A DNA stretch of 54,392 nucleotides. It comes from Candidatus Dadabacteria bacterium (lineage in GTDB: Bacteria > Desulfobacterota_D > UBA1144 > Nemesobacterales > Nemesobacteraceae). The notes under the pieces were generated by a model. The model was given only the letters and a program-made list of their open reading frames with translations, was not told the origin of the DNA and did no database searches. Positions 1-9,020 of the stretch are shown here, piece by piece (within the stretch, counting starts at the first letter, position 1; each line of letters starts with the position of its first letter). The stretch covers positions 1-54,392 of the forward strand of contig JAJEGO010000018.1 of the NCBI GenBank assembly GCA_022819805.1, in the 5' to 3' direction. A program made the position numbers and the translations under genes.

Positions 1-30
1 TGCAAATTTTAATTGAATTAGTGCCCGAAT

Positions 31-36
31 TATAAT
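31..36 (+). promoter_or_regulatory. Candidate -10 box of the outer-membrane protein gene
   Basis: A perfect TATAAT lies 60 bases upstream of the ATG at 97. No good -35 hexamer is visible at the right distance, and the window begins too close to be sure. The AT-rich leader has no clear Shine-Dalgarno sequence. Confidence 0.35.
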
Positions 37-96
37 ATCTTCTATAGTAGGTGGTTTGGTTTCCTGTTCGCAATAGCAATTTAATAGAAACTATAA

Positions 97-1041
97 ATGA
101 GTAGATTTATAACCCTTACCTCTTTTTTGCTTGTCCTGATACTGATTCCTTTTTCATCAAATGCCCAGCGGTTGTATATAAGCACTGAACTGGGATTTGG
201 TATCGGAAATTCCATAGATACTGATGCCAGTGACACTGATTTTCCGACCTTGTGCGACAAGCATCTTGACCCCGACAATCTTTTCTCTGCGCCGGGAGTC
301 ACGGAACCTGAGGGATGCTCTTCCGCGGCGTCAACCTGGAGTAACAGCTTTGATGGTGCAACCGGGGTAATCGCTGGCGTCGCTCTGGGCTTGAGCACAG
401 ATTTCGGTGCGAGAATCGAAGCCGAATATTTTAACTTCGGCGCGCAATACGACGCGACCTCTGCGGTCGGTGGAGGTGGCGGGGATGTTGTGGATAAAGC
501 AACTCAGGAACTTGTCCGTTCTGATGAGCGCATAGGAGCGGTAAATATAAACAGTCTGTTCGCCAACGTTTATTATGACCTTCCGGTCTCCGGACGACTC
601 CGTCCTTATATAGGAGGCGGTGTGGGATTCGGAATGGCCGAAGTGGAATTTGACGCCGTTTGGGCCCGGAATCTGGATCCGGATACCATCAAAACGGCGG
701 ATGGGGCAACTTATAACGGCAGCGGGGATGAAAACGCTGACCGCGAGGCCCTGCATGGGAGAATCGCGGGTGCCGCGACCACGGAAAACCACACTCTCGA
801 AGACACGGTGTTTGGTTATCAGGCGGTGGTCGGAGTGGACTACATGCTGACCGATAATGCTTCAATCGGAGTCAAGGGACGCTGGGTCAGGTACGCCAAG
901 TTCAGCGATGGAGATGAGTGGGACCAGTTGCGCGGTCATGAACCAAACAACGGCCCAGGAACAAATACGGTTGTGTATACGATTGAAACCGACGACTTAA
1001 GTGCGTTCGGGGTCAGTCTGGTAATGAAATATGTGTTTTGA
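97..1041 (+). CDS. Outer-membrane beta-barrel protein (OmpA/P44-like porin fold)
   Basis: The 314-residue protein starts with a signal peptide (Lys-free but hydrophobic residues 5-19, cleavage after the Ala in SSNAQ). It continues with alternating amphipathic strands rich in Gly and aromatic residues and ends in Tyr-Val-Phe, the C-terminal aromatic signature recognised by the BAM machinery. Phrases such as GAVNINSLFANVYYDL and YIGGGVGFG are typical of 8-stranded outer-membrane barrels of the OmpA-like/surface antigen type. The role could be structural, adhesive or porin-like; the sequence does not decide. It stands alone, convergent with alaS. The start is the first ATG giving a complete signal peptide. 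Confidence 0.75.
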   Translation: MSRFITLTSFLLVLILIPFSSNAQRLYISTELGFGIGNSIDTDASDTDFPTLCDKHLDPDNLFSAPGVTEPEGCSSAASTWSNSFDGATGVIAGVALGLSTDFGARIEAEYFNFGAQYDATSAVGGGGGDVVDKATQELVRSDERIGAVNINSLFANVYYDLPVSGRLRPYIGGGVGFGMAEVEFDAVWARNLDPDTIKTADGATYNGSGDENADREALHGRIAGAATTENHTLEDTVFGYQAVVGVDYMLTDNASIGVKGRWVRYAKFSDGDEWDQLRGHEPNNGPGTNTVVYTIETDDLSAFGVSLVMKYVF

Positions 1042-1252
1042 TTTCCGTTTTTTCCAAGTGAAGCGGAAAAAAGTTTAGCGGATCGAGGTCCCTTATGTTT
1101 TCTGGTACATGGCGGTGACTTCATGTAAAAATGGAGGCATTGGGCCGGTCACCGTGAATTCATAGGGGACCCTCGATTCCGCTTCAGCAAAAAATCTGAG
1201 TTCCGCCCTTACAGTTACCTTTTCTGGAACCTTTAAATGGGAATTGTCCCTT

Positions 1253-3871
1253 TTATATGAGATTTCCCAGGTGGCCAAGCATCTTCGGTATGTTGCCGGG
1301 CACATTTCCGCCCGCCTGCGCCATCTCGGCACCCCCGCCCCCTTTTCCGCCGACAATCCCGGCAAGCTCCTTTACGATTTTTCCAGCGTGATACTTGCCG
1401 ACAATATCCTTGGTAATACCCACAAGAATAAAAACCCGGCCTCCGTTCTCAGCGACAAGCACGGCGATCCCCTTACTCATTTTCCCCTTCAGGTAATCCC
1501 AAAGAGAACGCAGTTCTGCAGGTTTCGAAACAGAAACTTTGACCCGAAGGAGATTGACTCCTCCTATGTCCTCAACTTTGTCAATCAGCCCTGCAGCCGT
1601 TTCCACAAGAGTCCTCGCCCTGGAAGATTCGATTTCCGCCTGGAGCCGGGCATTTTCGTCAATCACTCCGGCAAGCCTGGAAAGAAGTTCGGAGCGGGGG
1701 GCGTTAAGGGTGGTGGAGAATTCGTTCAGGATATTCTCCTGCCCTTTCACGTAATCCCATGCCGCCTGGCCGCTCACGGCCTCGATCCTCCTTACCCCCG
1801 CGGAAGACGCGCTCTCGGACACTATCTTCACCATTCCTATCTCGCCCGAGGCCCTGACATGGGTACCGCCGCAAAGCTCCTTGCTGTAATCCCCTATCAT
1901 CACCACCCTCACCCTGTCGCCGTATTTCTCTTCGAATATAGCGGTGGCCCCGTCCTTTATGGCCTCGTCGTACGAAACATCCTCTTTTGTCACGACCTCG
2001 TCATCACGCCTTATTCTCTCGTTGATGCCCTGTTCTATGGAATCGAGCTGCTGTATCTCGATCGATGAATAGTGGCTGAAATCAAACCTGAGCCTGTCGG
2101 GCCCGACGAACGATCCCGCCTGGTTGACGTGATTGCCGAGAACTTCCTTCAGGACGGCGTGAAGCACGTGTGTTGAAGTATGGTGAGCCATGACCCCCTG
2201 CCTGAACACGGGGTCAACCTCCATGTGTACCTGGTCGCCGACCCGTGCGTTTCCCTTCTCGATAACGACATTGTGAATGAAAAACGTGGGGGTGAGCTTT
2301 TGCGTATCAAGGACTTTCGCCTGAAATCCCGGCCCGGCAATTTCACCCCTGTCTCCAATCTGTCCGCCCGACTCCCCGTAAAAAGGGGTGATGTCGGTAA
2401 TTATCTGGGCTTCCTGGCCCTCCCAGGCAGTGTCGGAAACCTCTCCCTGGCTTATTATTCCGGTAACCGAGCCTTCAGAAGAGAGGGTCTTGTAGCCAAC
2501 AAATTCTGTTGTCATCTCTCCGGAAAGCTCAAGCAAAACAGACGCAAGGCCGTCTTCTCCTCCGCCGCGGGCTTTTCTTGACTTGGTTCTCTGTCTCTCC
2601 ATTTCCTTCTCAAAGCCCTGGAGGTCAATATCTATACCCTCGGTTCTGGTTATGTCCTCGGTCAGGTCGACCGGGAACCCGTATGTATCGTAGAGACTGA
2701 AAACCACCTTGCCGGGAAGCTTCTTCTTTTTCCCGAGCTTCGCGATTTCCTGGTTAAGAAGTTCAAGTCCTCTGTCCACCGTCTCGAGGAACCTCTCCTC
2801 CTCGCTTTTTACGACCTGGGATACAAAATCCCCCTTTTCCCTGATCTCGGGATAGGCATCCGCCATGGTCTCCTCAACCGCGGGCAGGACCCTGTAGATA
2901 AAGGGTTCGTCTATACCCAGAAACTTGGAGTGGCGGACGGCTCTTCTGAGTATTCTCCTAAGAACGTATCCCCTGCCCTCGTTTGACGGGAATACTCCGT
3001 CCGAGATGAGAAAGGCGAGCGCTCTTGAGTGATCCGCAATAACCCTCATCGCAACCTCGGTCGAGCGGTCGGTGGAATAATCCTTTCCGGAAAGTTCCTC
3101 TATCCTGCCTATTATCCCTCTTAGAAGGTCGGTCTCATAGTTGCTCCGCACTCCCTGGAGAACCGCCGCAAGTCTTTCAAGTCCAAGCCCCGTGTCGATG
3201 CTGGGACGAGGAAGAGGCGTCATCTCTCCGCTCTGGTTTCTCTCAAACTGCATGAACACGAGATTCCAGAGCTCAAGGTAACGATCGCATTCGCATCCGA
3301 CGGCGCACCCCGCTTTCCCGCAGCCAAGCGATTCTCCCTGATCTATCAGTATCTCGGAACACGGACCGCACGGACCCGTATCCCCCATTGACCAGAAATT
3401 GTCTTTCTCGCCCATCCTCACGATCCTTTTCTTGGCAACGCCGATATTCTTGTTCCAGATCTCAAAAGCCTCGTCGTCGTCCTGATAGACGGTGACCCAG
3501 AGTTTATCCTTGGGAAGCCCGTAAACATTGGTAATAAGATCCCATCCATAATTGATGGCTCCTTCCTTGAAGTAGTCGCCAAAGGAAAAATTCCCGAGCA
3601 TTTCAAAAAAAGTGTGATGTCTCGCCGTATACCCGACGTTGTCAAGATCGTTGTGCTTTCCCCCGGCCCTGAGGCACTTCTGGGAAGAGACCGCTCTTTT
3701 GAAATCCCTGGTCTCGTTCCCGGTGAAAACATTTTTGAACTGAACCATCCCGGCGTTGGTAAAAAGGAGGGTCGGATCGTTCTCCGGGATGAGAATGGAG
3801 CTGCGCACCGGTTCGTGTCCCCTTTCGGAGAAATACTCGATAAATTTTCTTCTGACCTCGGATCCCTTCAT
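1253..3871 (-). CDS. alaS: Alanyl-tRNA synthetase
   Basis: This cytoplasmic enzyme charges tRNA-Ala with alanine. The 872 residues match the full family length. In order it has the class II catalytic core (residues about 1-240, beginning RRKFIEYFSERGHE, with FTNAGMVQFK), the tRNA recognition helices, and the editing domain with the zinc-binding HHTSTH and CGGTH motifs (about 555-560 and 655-660) that hydrolyse mischarged Ser/Gly-tRNA. The C-terminal DHHA1/C-Ala domain ends in a glycine-rich GGKGGGGAEMAQAGG segment. A four-cysteine insertion (CGKAGCAVGCEC, about residue 185) is the extra zinc-like knuckle common in bacterial AlaS. It is monocistronic, convergent with the OMP gene. Confidence 0.97.
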   Translation of the reverse strand: MKGSEVRRKFIEYFSERGHEPVRSSILIPENDPTLLFTNAGMVQFKNVFTGNETRDFKRAVSSQKCLRAGGKHNDLDNVGYTARHHTFFEMLGNFSFGDYFKEGAINYGWDLITNVYGLPKDKLWVTVYQDDDEAFEIWNKNIGVAKKRIVRMGEKDNFWSMGDTGPCGPCSEILIDQGESLGCGKAGCAVGCECDRYLELWNLVFMQFERNQSGEMTPLPRPSIDTGLGLERLAAVLQGVRSNYETDLLRGIIGRIEELSGKDYSTDRSTEVAMRVIADHSRALAFLISDGVFPSNEGRGYVLRRILRRAVRHSKFLGIDEPFIYRVLPAVEETMADAYPEIREKGDFVSQVVKSEEERFLETVDRGLELLNQEIAKLGKKKKLPGKVVFSLYDTYGFPVDLTEDITRTEGIDIDLQGFEKEMERQRTKSRKARGGGEDGLASVLLELSGEMTTEFVGYKTLSSEGSVTGIISQGEVSDTAWEGQEAQIITDITPFYGESGGQIGDRGEIAGPGFQAKVLDTQKLTPTFFIHNVVIEKGNARVGDQVHMEVDPVFRQGVMAHHTSTHVLHAVLKEVLGNHVNQAGSFVGPDRLRFDFSHYSSIEIQQLDSIEQGINERIRRDDEVVTKEDVSYDEAIKDGATAIFEEKYGDRVRVVMIGDYSKELCGGTHVRASGEIGMVKIVSESASSAGVRRIEAVSGQAAWDYVKGQENILNEFSTTLNAPRSELLSRLAGVIDENARLQAEIESSRARTLVETAAGLIDKVEDIGGVNLLRVKVSVSKPAELRSLWDYLKGKMSKGIAVLVAENGGRVFILVGITKDIVGKYHAGKIVKELAGIVGGKGGGGAEMAQAGGNVPGNIPKMLGHLGNLI

Positions 3872-4004
3872 CTAACAAACCCCCGGGCACACAGTACGGT
3901 GAACCGCTATCGGCTGAGAAGCCGGTTTTCGGCCCGGATGAGAAAATATAACAGGAATGGTAGAAAACTAAATTGAAAAGGGGGAGCGAAGCAAGGAAAG
4001 AGCG

Positions 4005-5525
4005 CTATTTTCCGGTCCGCTGCAACGCTTCTTCCTCGACCCCGGTAACGGCGTAGCAGAGATTCCCGTCGACCTTCTCACGTCTCACTTCGAGATAATC
4101 GCTCGCGCCCTCGCGGAAGCCGGTCGTAACAAATACGCTCCAAGGCTTCGCCCCGTCGCAAAGAGCCTTGGCCTCGTCCACAAAGGGTTTGGCGAGCGCG
4201 AAAACATCCGATTCCTCAGACACCGGCAAATCAGCCGAGGAAATGCCCATCTTAAGCTTTATATCCGACCGGGCGGATACTTTCTGCCCATCGACCACCC
4301 CGGCAAAAAGCTGCATCATCTCAACCGCACAGCACACGCAGCCGAGCTTCGCGGCGGGTCCAAGATCGGGATCGGAGTTGGCGAAGAAAGCCACGACCTC
4401 ATCGCGAAGTATGGCCTCTACGGTTCCTCCGAAGGAACTTATAGTGGTTGAAACAAATTTTCTGTAATCGGCCGTAAGAGAGTTGACGCTGGCCGACGAA
4501 ACATCTTCGATCAGGTTTTCAAAATCCGCGATCTTTACGACGAGTATGCTGACATCTGTCTTCTCTCCCTCGGAATCTGCAATTTCGGTAACAGCAGAGG
4601 GAGTCTCCTGTCCGGGTTCCGTATCCTCTTCATCGGAAACATGCACAATTTCCACCAGACCCTCTTCAAAGGAATCTTCGGGGACCTCAGAGGGAGTCTC
4701 CTGTTCGGGTTCTGTATCCTCCTCATCGGAAACATGCACGACCTCCACCAGACCCTCTTCAAAGGAATCTTCGGGGACCTCGAATGGAGAAACTTCAGAC
4801 GGTTGCTCCTGGCTTAAGACTATCTGCGGACGGAAATCCGTCTGCAGTTCATCGGAACGGTCAAAGTCCGCACCTACTGACTCTTCTGTGTCGTCCCGCT
4901 CAGCCGGTCCGCCTTCAAGCGAAGAGGCCATTTCGTTGAATTCACGGCAGAGCCACTGAACCCCCGCCCCCGCGATGAGCGAAGACCGTCCATCCAGACG
5001 AACCGAGTAGTCTCCGCCGGCGACGGAGCCCACGGCTTCAGAGAATTCTCCCAGAAACCTGAACGCCCGATCGCTTATAAAGCGTATCAGGGAGGCAAAT
5101 ACAACCGCCATCAGGGAAGCGAAAATGAGGCTCCAGAGCAGAGCGTCAAAGTAGAACTTCTTGCTGACGGAGCTTTTCAGCCCCAAAAGGACGGTCTTTC
5201 CCTCAGGTCCCTTGAACGCGAGCTTCTCAAAACCCTTGTCATCCTGAAAACCGAAGCTCTTCTTAAGCACCCCGTTATGATCAAGGAGCCTTACGTACCC
5301 CACATCGTTTCTCGTATCGAGAACGCTTCTGGCGCGATCGGCGAAAAACTGCTCCTCGCCGAACACTTCTTCCATCTCCGCGACTCTTAGGTCGGCGTAC
5401 CTCTCCGGGAAATAAAAATACTGGAACACGAAGAGCGCTGAAAACGAAATCAAAAAACAGAAAATAAATACGGGAGTAAATGGAACTAGATTGAAAGATT
5501 TTTTCCGGTTTTTCAAAGGACTCAA
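4005..5525 (-). CDS. Membrane protein with HAMP-like linker and degenerate class III nucleotide-cyclase domain
   Basis: The 506-residue protein has an N-terminal membrane segment (about 15-36), a roughly 90-residue periplasmic part, a second membrane segment (about 127-150) and a HAMP-like stretch. An acidic linker follows, then a C-terminal region matching the class III adenylate/guanylate cyclase fold (about 325-500). The linker holds two almost identical 31-residue units starting EVPEDSFEEGLVE. Cyclases normally have two metal-binding Asp. The first (FADI in the family) is Lys here (VVKIADF), while the second is kept (RDEVVAFF). The domain is therefore probably catalytically weak or dead and may act as a sensor or scaffold. 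It lies downstream of rpmA on the same strand with a 100-base gap. Confidence 0.65.
   Translation of the reverse strand: MSPLKNRKKSFNLVPFTPVFIFCFLISFSALFVFQYFYFPERYADLRVAEMEEVFGEEQFFADRARSVLDTRNDVGYVRLLDHNGVLKKSFGFQDDKGFEKLAFKGPEGKTVLLGLKSSVSKKFYFDALLWSLIFASLMAVVFASLIRFISDRAFRFLGEFSEAVGSVAGGDYSVRLDGRSSLIAGAGVQWLCREFNEMASSLEGGPAERDDTEESVGADFDRSDELQTDFRPQIVLSQEQPSEVSPFEVPEDSFEEGLVEVVHVSDEEDTEPEQETPSEVPEDSFEEGLVEIVHVSDEEDTEPGQETPSAVTEIADSEGEKTDVSILVVKIADFENLIEDVSSASVNSLTADYRKFVSTTISSFGGTVEAILRDEVVAFFANSDPDLGPAAKLGCVCCAVEMMQLFAGVVDGQKVSARSDIKLKMGISSADLPVSEESDVFALAKPFVDEAKALCDGAKPWSVFVTTGFREGASDYLEVRREKVDGNLCYAVTGVEEEALQRTGK
4599..4786 (-). repeat. Tandem 93-bp in-frame duplication in the acidic linker
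   Basis: Two adjacent copies with period 93 bases; for example the segment starting GGAATCTTCGGGG recurs at 4671 and 4764 on the plus strand. They differ at only a few positions and encode two 31-residue Glu/Asp-rich units. Such a repeat can expand or contract by slippage without breaking the frame. Confidence 0.85.
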
Positions 5526-5627
5526 GGTAAATTTCCGTCTAAACTATCCAGAAGGACAACATACCGGCAAATACATTCAATAATTATAATAGGAGAAAAA
5601 CAAAAAACTAGTTTTACGGGGAACCGC

Positions 5628-5882
5628 TCAGGCGGGAACTACGGAAACCTTTGTTCTGCCCTTTCCGGATTTCTGAAATTTCACGACCCCGTCGGCCATT
5701 GCGAATATCGTGTAATCCTTTCCAAGCCCCACGTTCAGACCAGGCTTGATGCTGGTACCGCGTTGCCTTACTATTATGTTCCCCTTGACAACCGGCTGGC
5801 CTCCGAATTTCTTTACGCCAAGCCTTCTGCCTATTGAATCCCTTCCGTTTTTGGAGCTTCCGCCGCCTTTTTTAGTCGCCAT
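5628..5882 (-). CDS. rpmA: 50S ribosomal protein L27
   Basis: An 84-residue basic protein of the large ribosomal subunit, whose N-terminus reaches the peptidyl transferase centre. The start [16 protein letters not shown] and the block [13 protein letters not shown] are diagnostic. The N-terminus begins directly with the mature sequence, so no cleavable Firmicutes-type extension is present. It is 19 bases downstream of rplU, the usual pairing. The usual downstream obg GTPase gene is not here; a cyclase-like gene follows instead. Confidence 0.97.
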   Translation of the reverse strand: MATKKGGGSSKNGRDSIGRRLGVKKFGGQPVVKGNIIVRQRGTSIKPGLNVGLGKDYTIFAMADGVVKFQKSGKGRTKVSVVPA

Positions 5883-5901
5883 GCTTATCGGCCTCCGCGA
5901 A

Positions 5902-6216
5902 TCAAGAGCTTATGCTCGTAATCTCGACGCTGGTCAGGTTCTGGCGATGGCCCGCCTTTTTCCTGTACCCTTTCCTTCTTTTGAACTTGAAGACTACTAT
6001 CTTCTCGCCCTTTTTCTGTTTTACTATTCTACCCTCAACTCTGGCACTTTCAACAACAGGGCTGCCCACCTTAACGTCCTCCCCGTCAGCGGATACGAGC
6101 AGAACTTCCTCAAAGTTCACCTCTTCGCCGGGTTCGCCGGAGATTTTCTCTATGTCGATAATGTCACCGGGCTTGACTATATACTGTTTTCCGCCGGTCT
6201 TTATAACAGCGTGCAT
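5902..6216 (-). CDS. rplU: 50S ribosomal protein L21
   Basis: A 104-residue ribosomal protein binding 23S rRNA. It opens with [18 protein letters not shown] and ends with the signature [14 protein letters not shown]. The length is normal. It is the first gene of an rplU-rpmA pair; its upstream neighbour on the same strand is thpR, 54 bases away. Confidence 0.97.
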   Translation of the reverse strand: MHAVIKTGGKQYIVKPGDIIDIEKISGEPGEEVNFEEVLLVSADGEDVKVGSPVVESARVEGRIVKQKKGEKIVVFKFKRRKGYRKKAGHRQNLTSVEITSISS

Positions 6217-6270
6217 AACATCCTCCGCACTTTATGGAAGCACTATTTTGCCTGTTAGAAAATTCCTTTG

Positions 6271-6816
6271 TCAAATGCCGCCCTGAAGATCCCATTCCCC
6301 GAGGCGGGTGTAGCGGGATCCCCGGGGTCCAAGTTCGCTCCGCACAAGACCGATCCTGGTAATATGGAACTCCGCTCTGTGCGGTCGAGAAACTTTTGCG
6401 ATCCCCTCAAAACTTCCTCTGATCCTGCCCAGAGTCACATGCGGGATGAATTTTCTTTTCTCCTTCTCAAACCCGTTCCGCAGGACCGCTTCCTGCACTT
6501 TGTCAAAAACAGACTGAAACCGCCCGGTCTTCACGAGACCCAGGGCCAGCACCCTGGGATTTCTCGGGCCCGGAAACAGGCAAAAATCGTCAAACGCGGA
6601 ATCTATGCCCCCCGAACCGCGAACCGCGGAACCCACATCGGCCGATATGCTCTCAAGGCGGGATTCATCAACATCTCCAAGAAACCTGAGCGTGACGTGG
6701 AGTTTCTCCCTCGGCTCCCACCTTACGCCCCGAAGAGAACTCCTAAGCGACTGGACGTGGCGAAAAAGCGCGTCTTTGGTTTCCTCGGGAAGAAAGGCCG
6801 CGATGAAAAGTCTCAA
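6271..6816 (-). CDS. thpR: RNA 2',3'-cyclic phosphodiesterase (LigT/ThpR family)
   Basis: A 2H phosphoesterase that hydrolyses 2',3'-cyclic phosphate ends of RNA. Both HxTx motifs are present: HVTLRFLG near residue 40 and HVTLGRI near residue 126. An ATG exists 33 bases further upstream at 6849, inside the end of tolB. I prefer the TTG at 6816 because GGGGAGG sits 8-9 bases before it and the resulting N-terminus, MRLFIAAFLPEE, matches the family exactly (181 residues). The close spacing to tolB suggests translational coupling. Confidence 0.85.
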   Translation of the reverse strand: MRLFIAAFLPEETKDALFRHVQSLRSSLRGVRWEPREKLHVTLRFLGDVDESRLESISADVGSAVRGSGGIDSAFDDFCLFPGPRNPRVLALGLVKTGRFQSVFDKVQEAVLRNGFEKEKRKFIPHVTLGRIRGSFEGIAKVSRPHRAEFHITRIGLVRSELGPRGSRYTRLGEWDLQGGI

Positions 6817-6836
6817 GAGCAAAGCCTCCCCGTCCG

Positions 6837-8102
6837 CTACTTCACGCACCAGGTGGAAAACGAATCATTCTTGCCCCGGGAGAGCGGAAGCTTGTTCTCA
6901 CCGTTTAAATACATGAGATATATCTGCCTTTTCCCCCGCTTCTTTGAAGAGAAAGTGATGTAGTGACCATCGGGAGACCACGAAGGATGCTCGTTTTTTC
7001 CCGAAGAGGTAAGCCTCTGCTGGCCCCGGCCGTCAGGTCCCACGGCGTAGATGTCGGCCTCGGACCTTCTTACTTTCACAAACGCTATACGGTTGACCAG
7101 GGGGCTTGGAGACCAGACCGGGTCGGTATTGTAGCCCTCCGAGGTAATTCTTGCCGCCCGGCCCCCCTCGGAACTTATCACGTATATGTTCGGCGCCCCC
7201 GCCCGATCCGACACAAAGGCAATTTTTCCGCCGTCGGGAGACCAGGTGGGGGAGATATCTATGGCGGGAGACCTGGTAAGCCGCTTGAGTATTTCCCCTG
7301 AGGACGAAGCTATGTATATGTCTCCGTTGCGGCTAAACGCCACGCGCCTGCCGTCCGGGGACCAGCTCGGAGAACTGTCGAGGTGAATGCCCCGGGTTAT
7401 TCTCCTGCCCTCGGCGGGAAGGCGGGTGGCCTTGAAATTCAGCAGGTAGACGTCATGGTCCCAGCTTCTGTCGGAAGTGAAAACCACCTGGCTTCCGTCA
7501 GACGAACAGTCAGGAGAGAGGACCGAAGATCCGTGATTGGTAAGCTTTTTTGCGTTGTGCCCGTCGTAATCCATGATAAAGAGATCACTTCCATGACCGT
7601 CCTTCCTGACAAACACGACCTCGGAGTCAAAAAACCCGTCAAGGCCGGTAATCTCCTTCATAAGTTCGCCCGCGAACTTGTGCACCACGTTCCTTATGTG
7701 GCGCGGAGACGCCGTGTATCTCCTTCTCATGCGCTCCTGTCGGCCGGGCACATCGTAAACTACGAGATCGTAAGAGACCTCCCGAGGCGAAACATCGAAA
7801 TTTCCGCTCACCAGATATCTGGTCCTCTGAGCATGCAGATGTTCGAAATCTATATCTTCAAAGGGGGATGAAAACAGGATGTTCACCTGGCGGACGTCAA
7901 AAAGGGCCGCGTTGGTAAGATCGTTCTTCAGGATATCAGTGAAATTCTTCCCGTATACGCTTAAATCCCCCCTGGCCTTAAGCACCGCGAGGGCAATCGG
8001 TATTTTTTTTATCGAGGAAGCGGCCGGGGGAAGCTGTATCTGCGCGCTCGCCAGGCAGGGAATAAACAAGAGCGTAAAGAAAACCGCAAGAGCTGATCTC
8101 AT
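6837..8102 (-). CDS. tolB: Tol-Pal system beta-propeller protein TolB
   Basis: A periplasmic protein of the Tol-Pal complex, which keeps the outer membrane attached during division. The chosen ATG at 8102 gives a clean signal peptide (MRSALAVFFTLLFIPCLASA, mature from QIQLPP) and 421 residues; the ATG at 8165 would add an Arg-rich tail with no export signal. After the N-terminal alpha/beta domain come PD40/WD40-like repeats, each with a variant of SPDGxxIAFxSxRxG (SPTWSPDGGKIAFVSDRAG, SWSPDGHYITFSS). The 3' end overlaps the upstream ATG of thpR but not its preferred TTG. pal, tolQ and tolR are not in the window. Confidence 0.92.
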   Translation of the reverse strand: MRSALAVFFTLLFIPCLASAQIQLPPAASSIKKIPIALAVLKARGDLSVYGKNFTDILKNDLTNAALFDVRQVNILFSSPFEDIDFEHLHAQRTRYLVSGNFDVSPREVSYDLVVYDVPGRQERMRRRYTASPRHIRNVVHKFAGELMKEITGLDGFFDSEVVFVRKDGHGSDLFIMDYDGHNAKKLTNHGSSVLSPDCSSDGSQVVFTSDRSWDHDVYLLNFKATRLPAEGRRITRGIHLDSSPSWSPDGRRVAFSRNGDIYIASSSGEILKRLTRSPAIDISPTWSPDGGKIAFVSDRAGAPNIYVISSEGGRAARITSEGYNTDPVWSPSPLVNRIAFVKVRRSEADIYAVGPDGRGQQRLTSSGKNEHPSWSPDGHYITFSSKKRGKRQIYLMYLNGENKLPLSRGKNDSFSTWCVK

Positions 8103-8179
8103 CTTTATTTTTCTTTCCAAGCGCCGAGGCCGCGGACGGAAAATGATCTCGCGGCGAAAACACATCCTGAGATAAACCT

Positions 8180-8776
8180 TCAGTCAGTCAGTTCAACGTT
8201 CCAGTAAGACACATCGACAAAGCTCAGAAAAGGCTCCCACTCCTCATACCTAACGGTCCTGAAGTGGAGGTTGGAAAAAATACTGGCAGCGGGTTTCACA
8301 GGTTTGGCGAGCAGTTTCATGTTCGCCTGCTCGGGAGTCTTTCCTCCCTTTTTCCTGTTGCACTTAACGCAACAGCACACTATGTTATCCCAGGTACTTC
8401 TTCCGCCCATTGACCGCGGAATCACATGGTCAAGGGTAAGATCTCTTTTCGGAAAAGCCTTCGCGCAGTACTGGCAGGTGTCCGCGTCCCTTCTGAAGAT
8501 GTTTATCCTGTTGAACTTGGGCTGCTTTCTGTGATACCCCTCATACCTGACGAGAATTATCACCCGGGGAGCCTTTATGACGTTGGTGACGGTCCTCACG
8601 CAGTCGTCAGCGTCGACCGAACGGATATCCTTCCACGAATCGAAGTCAAAGGTCTCATACTCCCTGTTTACGGCCCTCGCGGCACCGCCATAAAGAAGGA
8701 TAAAAGCCCTCTTAAGGCTCGTTACCGAGACAGGGACGAAAAATCTGTTCAAAACCAGTACCGGTGACTGAAGCAT
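8180..8776 (-). CDS. HNH endonuclease family protein
   Basis: The 198-residue protein has a C-terminal half containing a zinc-stabilised HNH module: CQYC near residue 109, LDHVIPRSMGGRSTWDNIV as the core, and CCVKCNRKKGGKTP closing the second knuckle. The N-terminal half (LVLNRFFVPVSVTSLKRAF) matches the widespread chromosomal HNH family of unknown cellular role, seen in many delta-proteobacteria and cyanobacteria. No restriction or phage genes are next to it. It lies upstream of tolB on the same strand. A DNA-nicking or repair role is possible, but this is inference. Confidence 0.85.
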   Translation of the reverse strand: MLQSPVLVLNRFFVPVSVTSLKRAFILLYGGAARAVNREYETFDFDSWKDIRSVDADDCVRTVTNVIKAPRVIILVRYEGYHRKQPKFNRINIFRRDADTCQYCAKAFPKRDLTLDHVIPRSMGGRSTWDNIVCCCVKCNRKKGGKTPEQANMKLLAKPVKPAASIFSNLHFRTVRYEEWEPFLSFVDVSYWNVELTD

Positions 8777-8891
8777 ATTAGCCGACTAATTTACCGGCTT
8801 GGAAAGGTTATTCAAGCACGCGGCGGCACTTTTATTTTCCTTAACTGTTCGTTAAAATTGTCACCGCCCGGCCAAGAGGAAGTCTCTTAAC

Positions 8892-9020
8892 ATGGAAATG
8901 AAAACCAACCTGCTGATTCAGATAATCCTCTGCGCAACGCTTTTTCTGTCCATATTCCTTCTCTCAAGATCAAACTCCGAAGCGGAAAAACAACTTCAGT
9001 CCGGAGAAGAGAAGAAGTAG
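8892..9020 (+). CDS. Small single-pass membrane protein upstream of lgt
   Basis: A 42-residue ORF: a short N-terminus, a hydrophobic span LLIQIILCATLFLSIFLL, then a charged tail rich in Glu and Lys. AGAGGAAG lies upstream of the ATG. The stop TAG abuts the lgt ATG directly, which suggests coupled translation. I recognise no family. The overlap-free junction and matching codon use argue it is a real gene rather than chance. Confidence 0.5.
   Translation: MEMKTNLLIQIILCATLFLSIFLLSRSNSEAEKQLQSGEEKK

Noticed and set aside
1111..1153. CGGTGAC/GTCACCG inverted repeat between the OMP gene and alaS
   Set aside because: The loop is about 30 bases and no U-run follows on either strand, so I do not call a terminator.
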